DNA from: Candidatus Nomurabacteria bacterium
GTDB lineage: Bacteria > Patescibacteriota > Minisyncoccia > Phycocordibacterales > UBA9973
Assembly: GCA_943350065.1 (NCBI GenBank)
Contig: CALQZZ010000002.1
Coordinates: 1 to 18,518 of the forward strand
DNA length: 18,518 bases
Direction of reading: 5' to 3'
In this document: positions 7,494 through 13,421 of the stretch, in pieces
Position numbering within the stretch: the stretch's first letter is position 1
Layout: every line of letters begins with the position of its first letter
Translations under genes and position numbers: made by a program
The notes under the pieces: model-generated
The model's database searches: none
Seen by the model: only the letters and a program-made list of their open reading frames with translations
Told to the model about the DNA's origin: nothing

Positions 7494-8147
7494 ATGAAAA
7501 AGTTAGTAACAATAATGTTTGTTGTAGGTTTAATCTTTGCAACAAAGCCTTCTTCTGGACAAGGTTCTATAAGTCCATTTTTTACGAAAACAGCCCATAT
7601 GTATGGTGGTTGGAAATATAATTCTGAAGAATATTATGGTGGAGTGTTTGGGTTAAGTCTTAATAATATTAAGAACACCTATAAATTCGACCGGAATTTT
7701 TACTTCGGTATTGTAGTTACTTATAAAGCAAATGTTGGTGCTGAAATAGGATGTTTAGTTCCACTTGTAGAAGGGAACAAATGTCAAAAGAATAGTTATG
7801 AGCTAGATTTTAAATATGGTCTAGAATATAATTATCGAACTGTTTTTCACACAAACAACGGAGTCAAACTGTACAATATTGTCGACAGTTCGTCTTTTAG
7901 AGATAAAATGGTTGGTAGTTTCCAATTAGGATTAAATTTCCGAATTGGAAGATTTAATTTTTACACTACTGCGAATCCAGGATGTATTTGGACTCCAATG
8001 GAAATTAAAGATGTCTCTACTCGGAATACTAATTTTAGACTCAGTCTTGAGTGTGGTATCAATTTGTTGGTTGGAAACAATGGTAAATCAAAAAAAGAAG
8101 AAAAAGATTGTTGCCCTGAGTACAATCAAAGTCAGTTCAGTCCATAA
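7494..8147 (+). CDS. Secreted beta-strand-rich protein of unknown function
   Basis: I do not recognise a named family. The 217-residue product has a clear signal peptide (MKKLVTIMFVVGLIFATKPSSGQ, likely cut near residue 23). The mature part is dominated by alternating polar and aromatic residues (YYGGVFGLSLNN, FYFGIVVTY, YELDFKYGLEYNY, MVGSFQLGLNFRIGRFNFY, FRLSLECGINLLV), the pattern of a small beta-barrel or beta-sandwich. Four or five cysteines are scattered, including CC near the end, and the C-terminus is charged (GKSKKEEKD). The overall look is that of outer-membrane-like proteins of Bacteroidota, which is odd if the host lacks an outer membrane. It has its own promoter and terminator, so it is a single-gene unit. 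A wholly extracellular beta fold is an equally good reading. Confidence 0.75.
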   Translation: MKKLVTIMFVVGLIFATKPSSGQGSISPFFTKTAHMYGGWKYNSEEYYGGVFGLSLNNIKNTYKFDRNFYFGIVVTYKANVGAEIGCLVPLVEGNKCQKNSYELDFKYGLEYNYRTVFHTNNGVKLYNIVDSSSFRDKMVGSFQLGLNFRIGRFNFYTTANPGCIWTPMEIKDVSTRNTNFRLSLECGINLLVGNNGKSKKEEKDCCPEYNQSQFSP

Positions 8148-8152
8148 AGGAC

Positions 8153-8184
8153 AAATGCGTTACGAAAGTAACGCATTTTTTTTA
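8153..8184. terminator. Bidirectional terminator between convergent genes
   Basis: An 11-bp perfect stem (AAATGCGTTAC, 8153-8163, with 8168-8178) closes on a GAAA tetraloop and runs into a T tract to 8183. The rsmE stop codon (8182-8184, minus) lies at its edge, and the A residues flanking the left arm serve as the T tract for rsmE. Confidence 0.9.
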
Positions 8185-8877
8185 CATATTTTTAACTAAA
8201 AATGTAGAGACTATCGCGGCAGTTTCTCCGCGGAGAATATTTGTACCGAGAGATATTTTTTTGAAATTATTTTTTTCAGCTAGTTGTATTTCTTCCGGAG
8301 TCCATCCACCTTCGGGACCGATCCAAATTCCTTGTTTCGCAGATTTTGCGATAGCAGAATGTGCGAAGTTTTCTCCATCTGCATTGAAGATAATATTTAC
8401 ATCGTTTTGTTTCGCCAATTCTAAACTTTCTTCGAAACTCATCGGTTCTGAAACTTCCGGTAAAATACTGCGATGTGATTGTTCACAGGCTTCACGAGAT
8501 ATCTTCTGTAAGCGTTCCATATTGAGCCCCATTTTTATAGTACGAGTAGTGATAATAGGAATTATTTTATCTACTCCACATTCTGTCGCTTTTTGAACTA
8601 CGAGTTCAAAGTTTTCTTTTTTCAATACTGCACAAAAAAGTGAGACAATTTTTTGTGCAGGGGGCTCTTTGACTATTTTCTCTATCTCAACTATTGTAGA
8701 ATTTTTACTAAGAGTTTTGATTTTTCCTTGTGCGTTTGCGCCTTTTCCATCACAAAGTTCCACTTGCTCACCGATTTCAAGCTTCAATACTTTCGCCATC
8801 TGGTGTGCAATTTCGCCAGTGATTTCAACTTCTTTTCCACTCAAATCAAAATTGTCTATAAATCTATGGATTTTCAT
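8182..8877 (-). CDS. rsmE: 16S rRNA (uracil-1498-N3)-methyltransferase RsmE
   Basis: RsmE methylates N3 of U1498 in helix 44 of 16S rRNA using S-adenosylmethionine, acting on the 30S subunit with a trefoil-knot SPOUT fold. The 231 residues match the family length. The N-terminal PUA-like domain covers about residues 1-70. KATECGVDKIIPIIT and EACEQSHRSILPEV are the conserved helix and RNA-contact segments. WIGPEGGWTPEEI and SLGTNILRGETAAIV form the SAM-binding knot. The ATG at 8877 has no Shine-Dalgarno sequence and lies six bases from an extended -10. Its first 15 codons and promoter have a displaced copy about 1 kb away (9809-9871). Confidence 0.96.
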   Translation of the reverse strand: MKIHRFIDNFDLSGKEVEITGEIAHQMAKVLKLEIGEQVELCDGKGANAQGKIKTLSKNSTIVEIEKIVKEPPAQKIVSLFCAVLKKENFELVVQKATECGVDKIIPIITTRTIKMGLNMERLQKISREACEQSHRSILPEVSEPMSFEESLELAKQNDVNIIFNADGENFAHSAIAKSAKQGIWIGPEGGWTPEEIQLAEKNNFKKISLGTNILRGETAAIVSTFLVKNM

Positions 8878-8883
8878 ATGAGT

Positions 8884-8892
8884 ATTTTAGCA
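8884..8892 (-). promoter_or_regulatory. Extended -10 of rsmE (leaderless start)
   Basis: The minus strand reads TGCTAAAAT with the hexamer at 8889-8884, followed by six bases and ATG at 8877, as at dnaE. A possible TTGTAA -35 lies 16 bases further upstream. Confidence 0.65.
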
Positions 8893-8904
8893 TATAATTT
8901 GTGC

Positions 8905-8932
8905 TTTACAAAATTATTTTATTTGGTATAAT
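8905..8932 (+). promoter_or_regulatory. Promoter of the gene at 8968
   Basis: TTTACA (8905-8910) and a consensus TATAAT (8927-8932) are separated by 16 bases, giving a leader of about 30 bases before the ATG at 8968. It is divergent from the rsmE promoter. Confidence 0.75.
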
Positions 8933-8967
8933 CTGCTTAAATATAAGCACACTTAAAATCTATAAAA

Positions 8968-9210
8968 ATGAATAAACATGAGTTTCATTTGAAAAAAAGA
9001 AATAAACATAGAATAATTTTTATTATTTGTCTAATAATATCTCTGCTGTCTATTTTATTTGGTCATTATCATCAAATATCTAAATTTGTAACAGGTTTAT
9101 CTTTTTGGACTTTTATGATATCTGTTTTTGTATGTAGTAATTCTTTATCAAGTATTTTACGGTCAAAAACAGATGAATATGATAAAAGAAATTTTGCCCA
9201 TTTAAATTAA
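8968..9210 (+). CDS. Small two-helix membrane protein, unknown function
   Basis: The 80-residue protein has a basic N-terminus (HLKKRNKHR), a first hydrophobic helix (IIFIICLIISLLSILFG, about 16-32), a polar turn, and a second helix (FVTGLSFWTFMISVFVCS, about 40-57). The tail is charged and cytoplasmic-looking. The positive-inside rule puts both ends in the cytoplasm. I do not recognise a family. It has its own promoter and terminator, and its neighbour downstream is a toxin-like gene, but nothing in it looks like an antitoxin. Confidence 0.75.
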   Translation: MNKHEFHLKKRNKHRIIFIICLIISLLSILFGHYHQISKFVTGLSFWTFMISVFVCSNSLSSILRSKTDEYDKRNFAHLN

Positions 9211-9212
9211 AC

Positions 9213-9236
9213 AAAGCCCCCTAAAAGGGCTTTTTT
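9213..9236 (+). terminator. Terminator after the small membrane protein gene
   Basis: AAAGCCC (9213-9219) pairs with GGGCTTT (9227-9233) around CCTAAAA, followed by T residues to 9236. The T tract leads straight into the next promoter. Confidence 0.88.
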
Positions 9237-9252
9237 ATTTTCCTATTTAAAA

Positions 9253-9261
9253 TGGTATACT
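9253..9261 (+). promoter_or_regulatory. Extended -10 of the PemK-like gene
   Basis: TGGTATACT is an extended -10 located 17 bases after the terminator T tract, with a 29-base spacing to the ATG at 9291. The stretch 9227-9261 recurs with one mismatch at 10823-10857 in front of gap. Confidence 0.7.
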
Positions 9262-9290
9262 GGAAGTATTAAAATTTATATAAAAATATT

Positions 9291-9704
9291 ATGGCAAAAG
9301 ATTTTGATGCCTGGAATAAATTAAAGAAAATTTTTGAAAAAGAAGAGCGAAAATTCTTTGCTCATCCACGAGAAATTTGGTGGTGTTCGCTCGGTTTAAA
9401 TTTAGGTGCAGAAATAGATGGTAAAAATGATAGCTTTGAAAGACCTGTTTTGGTTATTACTGTTTATAATAAAGAAAGTATGCTTGTGTTACCGATTACA
9501 AGTAGAGAAAAAGATGACAAATTTCATTATAAAATTTTTGTAAAAATAAAAGATATTAAAACTGGTGAGTATATCGAAAAGTCCGTTTGGATAAAACTCA
9601 CTCAAGCCAAAGTTATTAGTAATAAAAGACTCCTTAGAAAAATTGATTTGATTTCAATAGAAGATTTTACAAAGTTAATGGTTACTTTTAAGAATAGTAT
9701 ATAA
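9291..9704 (+). CDS. PemK/MazF-family toxin-like protein (orphan)
   Basis: The 137 residues fit the PemK/MazF (CcdB-like barrel) fold, whose classical members cut mRNA. HPREIWWCSLGLNLGAEI (25-42) is the family's first strand and loop, FERPVLVI (49-56) holds the conserved Arg51-Pro, VLPITS (66-71) the conserved Thr/Ser, and SVWIKLTQAKVISNKRLLRKID (98-119) the closing strands with the usual S/NKRL motif. A helical stretch of about 24 residues (DAWNKLKKIFEKEERKFF) precedes the fold. No antitoxin gene is adjacent: the unit upstream encodes a membrane protein with its own terminator, and nothing small and acidic lies downstream. It may be a stand-alone endoribonuclease or a housekeeping derivative. 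The start has no Shine-Dalgarno sequence. Confidence 0.85.
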   Translation: MAKDFDAWNKLKKIFEKEERKFFAHPREIWWCSLGLNLGAEIDGKNDSFERPVLVITVYNKESMLVLPITSREKDDKFHYKIFVKIKDIKTGEYIEKSVWIKLTQAKVISNKRLLRKIDLISIEDFTKLMVTFKNSI

Positions 9705-9708
9705 AATC

Positions 9709-9732
9709 GAAACCCCGCTTTCGCGGGGTTTC
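9709..9732 (+). terminator. GC-rich hairpin after the PemK-like gene
   Basis: A perfect 10-bp stem (GAAACCCCGC, 9709-9718, with 9723-9732) closes on TTTC. It begins four bases after the stop codon. The T tract is only the short TTTC of the arm, so termination efficiency is uncertain. Confidence 0.7.
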
Positions 9733-9808
9733 TCGGAGGCCGAAGCCATAATACATATACTATACACTAATTTACATAAATAAGCCAACTATCTGTGGAA
9801 AACTGTAT

Positions 9809-9871
9809 TTTTCCACTCAGATCAAAATTATCTATAAATCTATGGATTTTCATGTGAGTATTTTAGCATAT
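9809..9871 (-). pseudogene. Displaced copy of the rsmE promoter and first 15 codons
   Basis: Positions 9809-9871 match 8833-8895 at 60 of 63 bases, in the same orientation. The copy keeps the rsmE extended -10 and the first 15 codons (MKIHRFIDNFDLSGK); two of the three differences are silent and the third is in the upstream region. Beyond codon 15 the frame continues for 13 unrelated codons to a TAG at 9767-9769, giving a possible 28-residue peptide. The homology stops exactly at the right arm of an inverted repeat, GTGGAAAA (9795-9802) with TTTTCCAC (9809-9816). Positions 9733-9794 hold nothing else I can identify. Confidence 0.9.
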
Positions 9872-9881
9872 TGGAAAAGTA

Positions 9882-9910
9882 TTGATAAATACAAAAAAAT
9901 GTGCTATTCT
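9882..9910 (+). promoter_or_regulatory. Promoter of the gene at 9945
   Basis: TTGATA (9882-9887) and TATTCT (9905-9910) are separated by 17 bases, with a TG at 9902-9903 making an extended -10. The predicted leader is about 27 bases. The promoter overlaps an alternative ATT/TTG-type upstream frame, which is why the start at 9945 is preferred. Confidence 0.78.
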
Positions 9911-9944
9911 AAACTTAGAAAATTCACAACTAAATTTATACACA

Positions 9945-10400
9945 ATGTTTTTTGAAAAATTCTCAGAAGAAGAAGTTACCCCACAAGAAAGTTATTCGGG
10001 CTCGTTTATTAGTTGTTTTAATAATTTCTTTTGTCACTTTCCATTGGGAAACGACCCTTATTCTACAGATGAGCTAACGGCAACGCTTGGTCGTTATCGT
10101 AAAAATAACATACTAAACGATAGAGATGACAATAGCTATAAAACTGATAAGTATCCAAAATTGCTCGGTTTTGGTGAAGAAGAACCAGTACCTGTAACAA
10201 GGAAAGAGTTTTACGATGATTTATTCACTACTGTAGAAGAGTGTGGAATGAATATGGTGGATGTATCAAGGGCAATTAACCCTCTACAACATATGGATAA
10301 AATGAGTGAAAAAGATTGGGAGAGTGCATTTAAAACACTAGTACCAATTTTTACTGGCATGAGAAATAAGGGATATTCAAACGATGATTTATGGGGTTAA
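9945..10400 (+). CDS. Hypothetical protein, 151 residues
   Basis: I do not recognise a family. The product is acidic and soluble-looking, without signal peptide or membrane helix. It starts MFFEKFSEEEVTPQESYSG, followed by an aromatic segment (FISCFNNFFCHFPLG), a central polar region (LGRYRKNNILNDRDDNSYK) and a helical C-terminal half (RKEFYDDLFTTVEECGMN to MRNKGYSNDDLWG). The frame stays open 21 codons further upstream to 9882, but that stretch contains the -35 and -10 elements, so the first ATG after the promoter is the more likely start. It is a single-gene unit with its own promoter and terminator. Confidence 0.75.
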   Translation: MFFEKFSEEEVTPQESYSGSFISCFNNFFCHFPLGNDPYSTDELTATLGRYRKNNILNDRDDNSYKTDKYPKLLGFGEEEPVPVTRKEFYDDLFTTVEECGMNMVDVSRAINPLQHMDKMSEKDWESAFKTLVPIFTGMRNKGYSNDDLWG

Positions 10401-10406
10401 TCTCTT

Positions 10407-10436
10407 AAAAGATCCAATTAAAATTGGGTCTTTTTT
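10407..10436 (+). terminator. Terminator after the gene at 9945
   Basis: A 12-bp stem (AAAAGATCCAAT, 10407-10418, with 10423-10434, one T-G wobble) closes on TAAA and is followed by T residues. A possible -10 (TATAAT, 10463-10468) lies just downstream. Confidence 0.88.
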
Positions 10437-10485
10437 ATTTTCCAATTTAGCAAAAATTAGCTTATAATTAAAGGTTTAAATAGGC

Positions 10486-10593
10486 TTGACAAATAGGCAT
10501 TTATTGTGCTATACTTTATATAGATTCGTTAGCCATAGTTCCGGTTAAAAATCCAGATAATTTACTTAATTTTAACTAAAAAATTTTATAAAA
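10486..10593 (+). promoter_or_regulatory. Promoter and conserved leader module, copy 1
   Basis: TTGACA (10486-10491), an 18-base spacer and an extended -10 TGCTATACT (10507-10515) are followed by a leader of about 70 bases to the ATG at 10594. The first 50 bases match copy 2 (13928-13977) at 41 positions, including the block AGATTCGTT-GCCA. In the leader GTTAAAA (10544-10550) can pair with TTTTAAC (10570-10576); the same pair is kept in copy 2. This points to a shared regulated leader RNA. Confidence 0.75.
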
Positions 10594-10803
10594 ATGAAAA
10601 TTAATTCAATGCTTTTAGGTGCTATTATTGCTTCTTGCTTAATAGGTAGTTATTTCCATTCAAATCAATTAGGTGCTGCCACATTTATTATTTTATTGAT
10701 TATTACTCATCCATTTGAGTGGATTGAATGGCGGCTTGAAAAAAATAATGAAAAGTTGGAGGAAATAAAAAAAGAACTTGAAAAACTAAACAAAAAAGAT
10801 TAG
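10594..10803 (+). CDS. Small two-helix membrane protein with charged C-terminal helix
   Basis: The 69-residue product has two hydrophobic stretches (MLLGAIIASCLIGSYF, about 6-21, and LGAATFIILLIITHPF, about 26-41). An amphipathic, heptad-like charged tail follows (RLEKNNEKLEEIKKELEKLNKK) and may form a coiled coil in the cytoplasm. I do not recognise a family. It is expressed from the leader module that also precedes the gene at 14039, although the two proteins are unrelated. The stop is TAG, and a strong terminator follows. Confidence 0.78.
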   Translation: MKINSMLLGAIIASCLIGSYFHSNQLGAATFIILLIITHPFEWIEWRLEKNNEKLEEIKKELEKLNKKD

Positions 10804-10804
10804 T

Positions 10805-10832
10805 AAAAGCCCCAGATTATTGGGGCTTTTTT
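10805..10832 (+). terminator. Terminator after the small membrane protein gene
   Basis: AAAAGCCCCA (10805-10814) pairs with TGGGGCTTTT (10821-10830) around GATTAT, followed by TT. It runs directly into the gap promoter. Confidence 0.92.
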
Positions 10833-10848
10833 ATTTTCCTATTTAAAA

Positions 10849-10857
10849 TGATATACT
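10849..10857 (+). promoter_or_regulatory. Extended -10 of the gap operon
   Basis: TGATATACT lies 30 bases before the gap ATG. Together with the preceding T tract it is a near-exact copy (34 of 35 bases) of the junction in front of the PemK-like gene. Confidence 0.7.
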
Positions 10858-10887
10858 ATATTCATTAGAATTAAACATTGAATAAAT

Positions 10888-11925
10888 ATGAATAAAATAA
10901 AAGTAGGAATAAACGGTTTTGGGAGAATAGGTAGAGCTTTTTTAAAGATTGCTTGGGACCTGCCTGCGCAGGCAGGAAGACCAGAAATCGAAATAGTAGC
11001 AGTAAATGACTTGGGAGATGTTGCAAACCTTGCATACCTTTTAAAACACGACACAGTATACAGAACTTGGAATCATGATGTAAAAGCAAATGGCCAGGAA
11101 CTCGTTATCGATGGAAAAGTTGTAAAAGTCCTCGCAGAAAAAGACCCAGCAAACTTGCCTTGGGGTGCGATGGCTGTGGATGTAGTTGTAGAATCAACAG
11201 GTCTCTTTGTAACTTTCGACAAAGCGAATGCGCACGTGAAAGCCGGTGCAAAAAAAGTAGTTATCTCTGCTCCAGCCAAGGAGGGTGATGGCACAGTTCA
11301 AGGCGAGACTATTTTAATGGGTGTTAATGAAGATAAACTTGGAACTTGCGCCGTGACTTCAAATGCATCTTGTACTACAAATGCAGCGAGTCCACTAATA
11401 GCAATTTTACATGAAGCACTTGGTATTGAAAAAGCAGTTTTAAATACTGTACACGGATACACAGCTTCACAAAGTATCGTTGATGGTCCAAACAAAAAAG
11501 ATTTCCGTGAAGGACGCGCTGCTGCACAAAATATCGTCCCAGCTTCTACTGGTGCTGCGATTGCTGTCACAAAAGCTTTTCCAGAATTAACAAATCTTTT
11601 TGATGGTATCTCAATGCGTGTTCCAGTTCCAGCAGGAAGTATCGTCGATATTACTTTTATTTCTAAAAAGCCAACTACTGCACAAGAAGTAAATGATATT
11701 TTGAAAAAAGCAGCTATGGATCCAAAATGGAGTACAATTTTTGCAGTTACTGAAGAAGCTCTAGTATCATCAGATATTCTCGGTGAATCACATGCTTCAA
11801 TAGCTCAGCTCGACCTTACTCGTGTTGTCGGTGGAAACCTCGTAAAAGTTATGGGCTGGTATGACAACGAAATGGGGTATACACATACACTCGTAGATCA
11901 CGTTATTAAGACAGGAAGTAAATAA
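10888..11925 (+). CDS. gap: Glyceraldehyde-3-phosphate dehydrogenase (type I)
   Basis: GAPDH converts glyceraldehyde 3-phosphate, phosphate and NAD+ to 1,3-bisphosphoglycerate in glycolysis. VGINGFGRIGR (6-16) is the dinucleotide-binding loop. D41 after the second strand (VAVND) favours NAD over NADP. SNASCTTN carries the catalytic C162, and H189 lies in TVHGYTASQ. MRVPVPAGS and GWYDNEMGYTHT are conserved. The protein is 345 residues, longer than the usual 330-335, because an 18-bp perfect palindrome (10959-10976) has been added in frame and encodes part of DLPAQAGRP (24-32) between the first helix and second strand of the Rossmann fold. Downstream genes follow within a few bases, forming an operon with rpiB and the rpe-like gene. 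Confidence 0.98.
   Translation: MNKIKVGINGFGRIGRAFLKIAWDLPAQAGRPEIEIVAVNDLGDVANLAYLLKHDTVYRTWNHDVKANGQELVIDGKVVKVLAEKDPANLPWGAMAVDVVVESTGLFVTFDKANAHVKAGAKKVVISAPAKEGDGTVQGETILMGVNEDKLGTCAVTSNASCTTNAASPLIAILHEALGIEKAVLNTVHGYTASQSIVDGPNKKDFREGRAAAQNIVPASTGAAIAVTKAFPELTNLFDGISMRVPVPAGSIVDITFISKKPTTAQEVNDILKKAAMDPKWSTIFAVTEEALVSSDILGESHASIAQLDLTRVVGGNLVKVMGWYDNEMGYTHTLVDHVIKTGSK
10959..10976. repeat. 18-bp palindrome inside the gap coding sequence
   Basis: CCTGCCTGCGCAGGCAGG is a perfect palindrome, much more GC-rich than the gene around it. It encodes L-P-A-Q-A-G in the gap frame, residues that GAPDH homologues normally lack. It looks like an interspersed palindromic element inserted without breaking the frame. 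Confidence 0.85.
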
Positions 11926-11927
11926 AA

Positions 11928-12215
11928 ATGAAAAAAACAATAATTATAATTTTAGTTTCTATATTTTTACTAGCATTTTTCTTTTTACCAGTTATTTCTG
12001 GAACTTCTGTATATCAAACTCAATCTCAGAAAAAAGAAAGTGCAATATTTTGTGCGAGTCATGGTTGTGGTGCAATAATAATGATTTCACCTTTTAAATA
12101 TGTAAAAAATTCACTTTATAATATATTTATTAGAAAACCTGTAAGCCAAGAAGTTTTAGATTCTTATAAAGAAATACCATGTATTCCTAGTCCTGGAAAT
12201 GCTGGTTGTAATTAG
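11928..12215 (+). CDS. Small secreted or membrane-anchored protein, unknown function
   Basis: The 95-residue product begins MKKTIIIILVSIFLLAFFFLPV, a signal peptide or N-terminal anchor. The extracytoplasmic part has four cysteines (FCASHGCG, IPCIPSPGNAGC), suggesting two disulfides. I do not recognise a family. It starts two bases after the gap stop and ends two bases before rpiB, so it is translated from the same operon despite having no evident link to sugar metabolism. Stop TAG. Confidence 0.8.
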   Translation: MKKTIIIILVSIFLLAFFFLPVISGTSVYQTQSQKKESAIFCASHGCGAIIMISPFKYVKNSLYNIFIRKPVSQEVLDSYKEIPCIPSPGNAGCN

Positions 12216-12217
12216 AT

Positions 12218-12658
12218 ATGAAAATATACATCGGTTCCGATCATGCAGGATATGAATTAAAAGAAAAACTCAAAAAATATTTGAGTGAACTTAAATATGA
12301 GGTCATAGACAAAGGAGCTTTTGAGTATAAAGAAGGTGATGATTATCCTGATTATATTCGCCCAGTAGCTGAAGCTGTGGTAAGAGATGAAGAAAGTTTT
12401 GGAATAATCCTCGGTGGTTCAGGAGAAGGTGAGGCGATGGATGCAAATAGAGTTGAGGGCGCAAGAGCTTGTGAATACTATGGAGGGAATTTAGGAATTG
12501 TAAAAGTCAGTCGTGAACACAACAATGCAAACATTCTTTCACTCGGTGCGAGATTTATACCAGAAGAAGAAGCTATAAAAGCAGTAGATATTTTCCTTAA
12601 TACAAAATTTTCAGGCGATGAGAGGCATATTAGAAGAATTAACGAATTAGATAAATAA
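12218..12658 (+). CDS. rpiB: Ribose-5-phosphate isomerase B (glutamate-base type)
   Basis: RpiB interconverts ribose 5-phosphate and ribulose 5-phosphate in the non-oxidative pentose phosphate pathway. IGSDHAGYELKEKLK (5-19) is the family's phosphate and substrate loop, and HNNANILSLGAR is the conserved C-terminal segment. The active-site loop reads GGSGEGEAMDANRVEGAR (66-83). The cysteine used by E. coli RpiB is absent, and E72 aligns with the glutamate that serves as base in the mycobacterial enzyme. Length (146) is normal. It sits in the gap-rpiB-rpe operon with a gap of four bases to the next gene. Sugar isomerases of the LacAB group are the main alternative; the pentose context favours RpiB. 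Confidence 0.9.
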   Translation: MKIYIGSDHAGYELKEKLKKYLSELKYEVIDKGAFEYKEGDDYPDYIRPVAEAVVRDEESFGIILGGSGEGEAMDANRVEGARACEYYGGNLGIVKVSREHNNANILSLGARFIPEEEAIKAVDIFLNTKFSGDERHIRRINELDK

Positions 12659-12662
12659 TAAA

Positions 12663-13376
12663 ATGGAAATAATCCCTACAATACTTACAAAAAGTTATGA
12701 TGATTTAAAAAATAAAATTGCGCTTGTGCGCGGGGTTGTTCCTGTTGTGCAGGTAGATATTTGTGACGGGGTGTACACACAAGCATACACATGGCCATTT
12801 CGTTCAAATGGTTCAGATAGAGAAGTTCCTGAATTAGACTATCATGCTCAAGCTATTTTAGAAGAAAGAGAAGGAATGCCTTTCTGGGAAGATATTGATT
12901 TCGAGCTCGACCTTATGGTTTGCGATGCTGTTGAAAATTTTGATTTATATACTCGCTTTGGACCAAAGAGAGTTGTTTTTCATCTCGAAGCACAGCGTGA
13001 TCTAGAAGCATTTCGTGATTTCCTAGAAGGTATGGATATGTACATTCGTGAGACTATACAAATAGGTGTCGCTATTAAAACTACAACTCCAATAGAAAAT
13101 ATTTTTCCACTCGTACCACATATTGATTTCGTGCAATGCATGGGTGTAGAGCATTTAGGTATGCAAGGGCAAGACTTTGATGAGAGAGTTATCGATCAAA
13201 TAAAAAATTTGAGAGAAAAATTCTCTGAAATAACTATCAGTGTCGATGGTTCTGTAAATACAGACACAGCGATGGACCTCATAAACGCAGGTGCCGACCG
13301 CCTCGTCATCGGCTCCGCAATTTTCAAAACTACAGATATTATAGGTACTGTTCAAATGTTTGAAGGATTAAATTAA
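12663..13376 (+). CDS. Divergent ribulose-phosphate 3-epimerase-like TIM barrel
   Basis: The 237 residues follow the RPE barrel pattern: IPTILTKSYDDL at the first strand, VQVDICDGVY (29-38) for the usual HVDVMDG, FELDLMV (80-86) for the usual DVHLM, VVFHLEA for IHVE, VQCMGVEHLGMQGQ for VLVMTVNPGFGGQ, ISVDGSVN (192-199) and DRLVIGSAIF (212-221) for the phosphate site. RPE interconverts ribulose and xylulose 5-phosphate. Both metal-binding histidines are replaced (Q30 and D83), while D32, D35 and D195 remain. The enzyme may bind metal differently or act on a related substrate. Position directly after rpiB supports a pentose phosphate role. Confidence 0.82.
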   Translation: MEIIPTILTKSYDDLKNKIALVRGVVPVVQVDICDGVYTQAYTWPFRSNGSDREVPELDYHAQAILEEREGMPFWEDIDFELDLMVCDAVENFDLYTRFGPKRVVFHLEAQRDLEAFRDFLEGMDMYIRETIQIGVAIKTTTPIENIFPLVPHIDFVQCMGVEHLGMQGQDFDERVIDQIKNLREKFSEITISVDGSVNTDTAMDLINAGADRLVIGSAIFKTTDIIGTVQMFEGLN

Positions 13377-13421
13377 GAACCTCATCCCAGCCTTCTCCTT
13401 ATTAAGGAGAAGGGGAATTAA
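13377..13421 (+). repeat. Palindromic repeat, copy A
   Basis: This 45-base unit begins GAACCTCATCCCAG and contains CTTCTCCTTA-T-TAAGGAGAAG (13392-13412, 10-bp arms). It begins directly after the rpe-like stop codon and is followed head to tail by copy B with the same 45-base period. Confidence 0.85.

Noticed and set aside
9692..9866. A second, intact small gene from the rsmE copy
   Set aside because: Only 15 rsmE codons remain, followed by 13 unrelated codons; a 28-residue frame alone does not support a functional gene.
9882..9944. A 21-codon N-terminal extension of the hypothetical protein at 9945
   Set aside because: The extension contains the -35 and extended -10 elements, so it should not be in the transcript.
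10510..10593. Assignment of the shared leader to a known riboswitch class
   Set aside because: No motif of a known class could be recognised, and the downstream genes give no metabolic clue.
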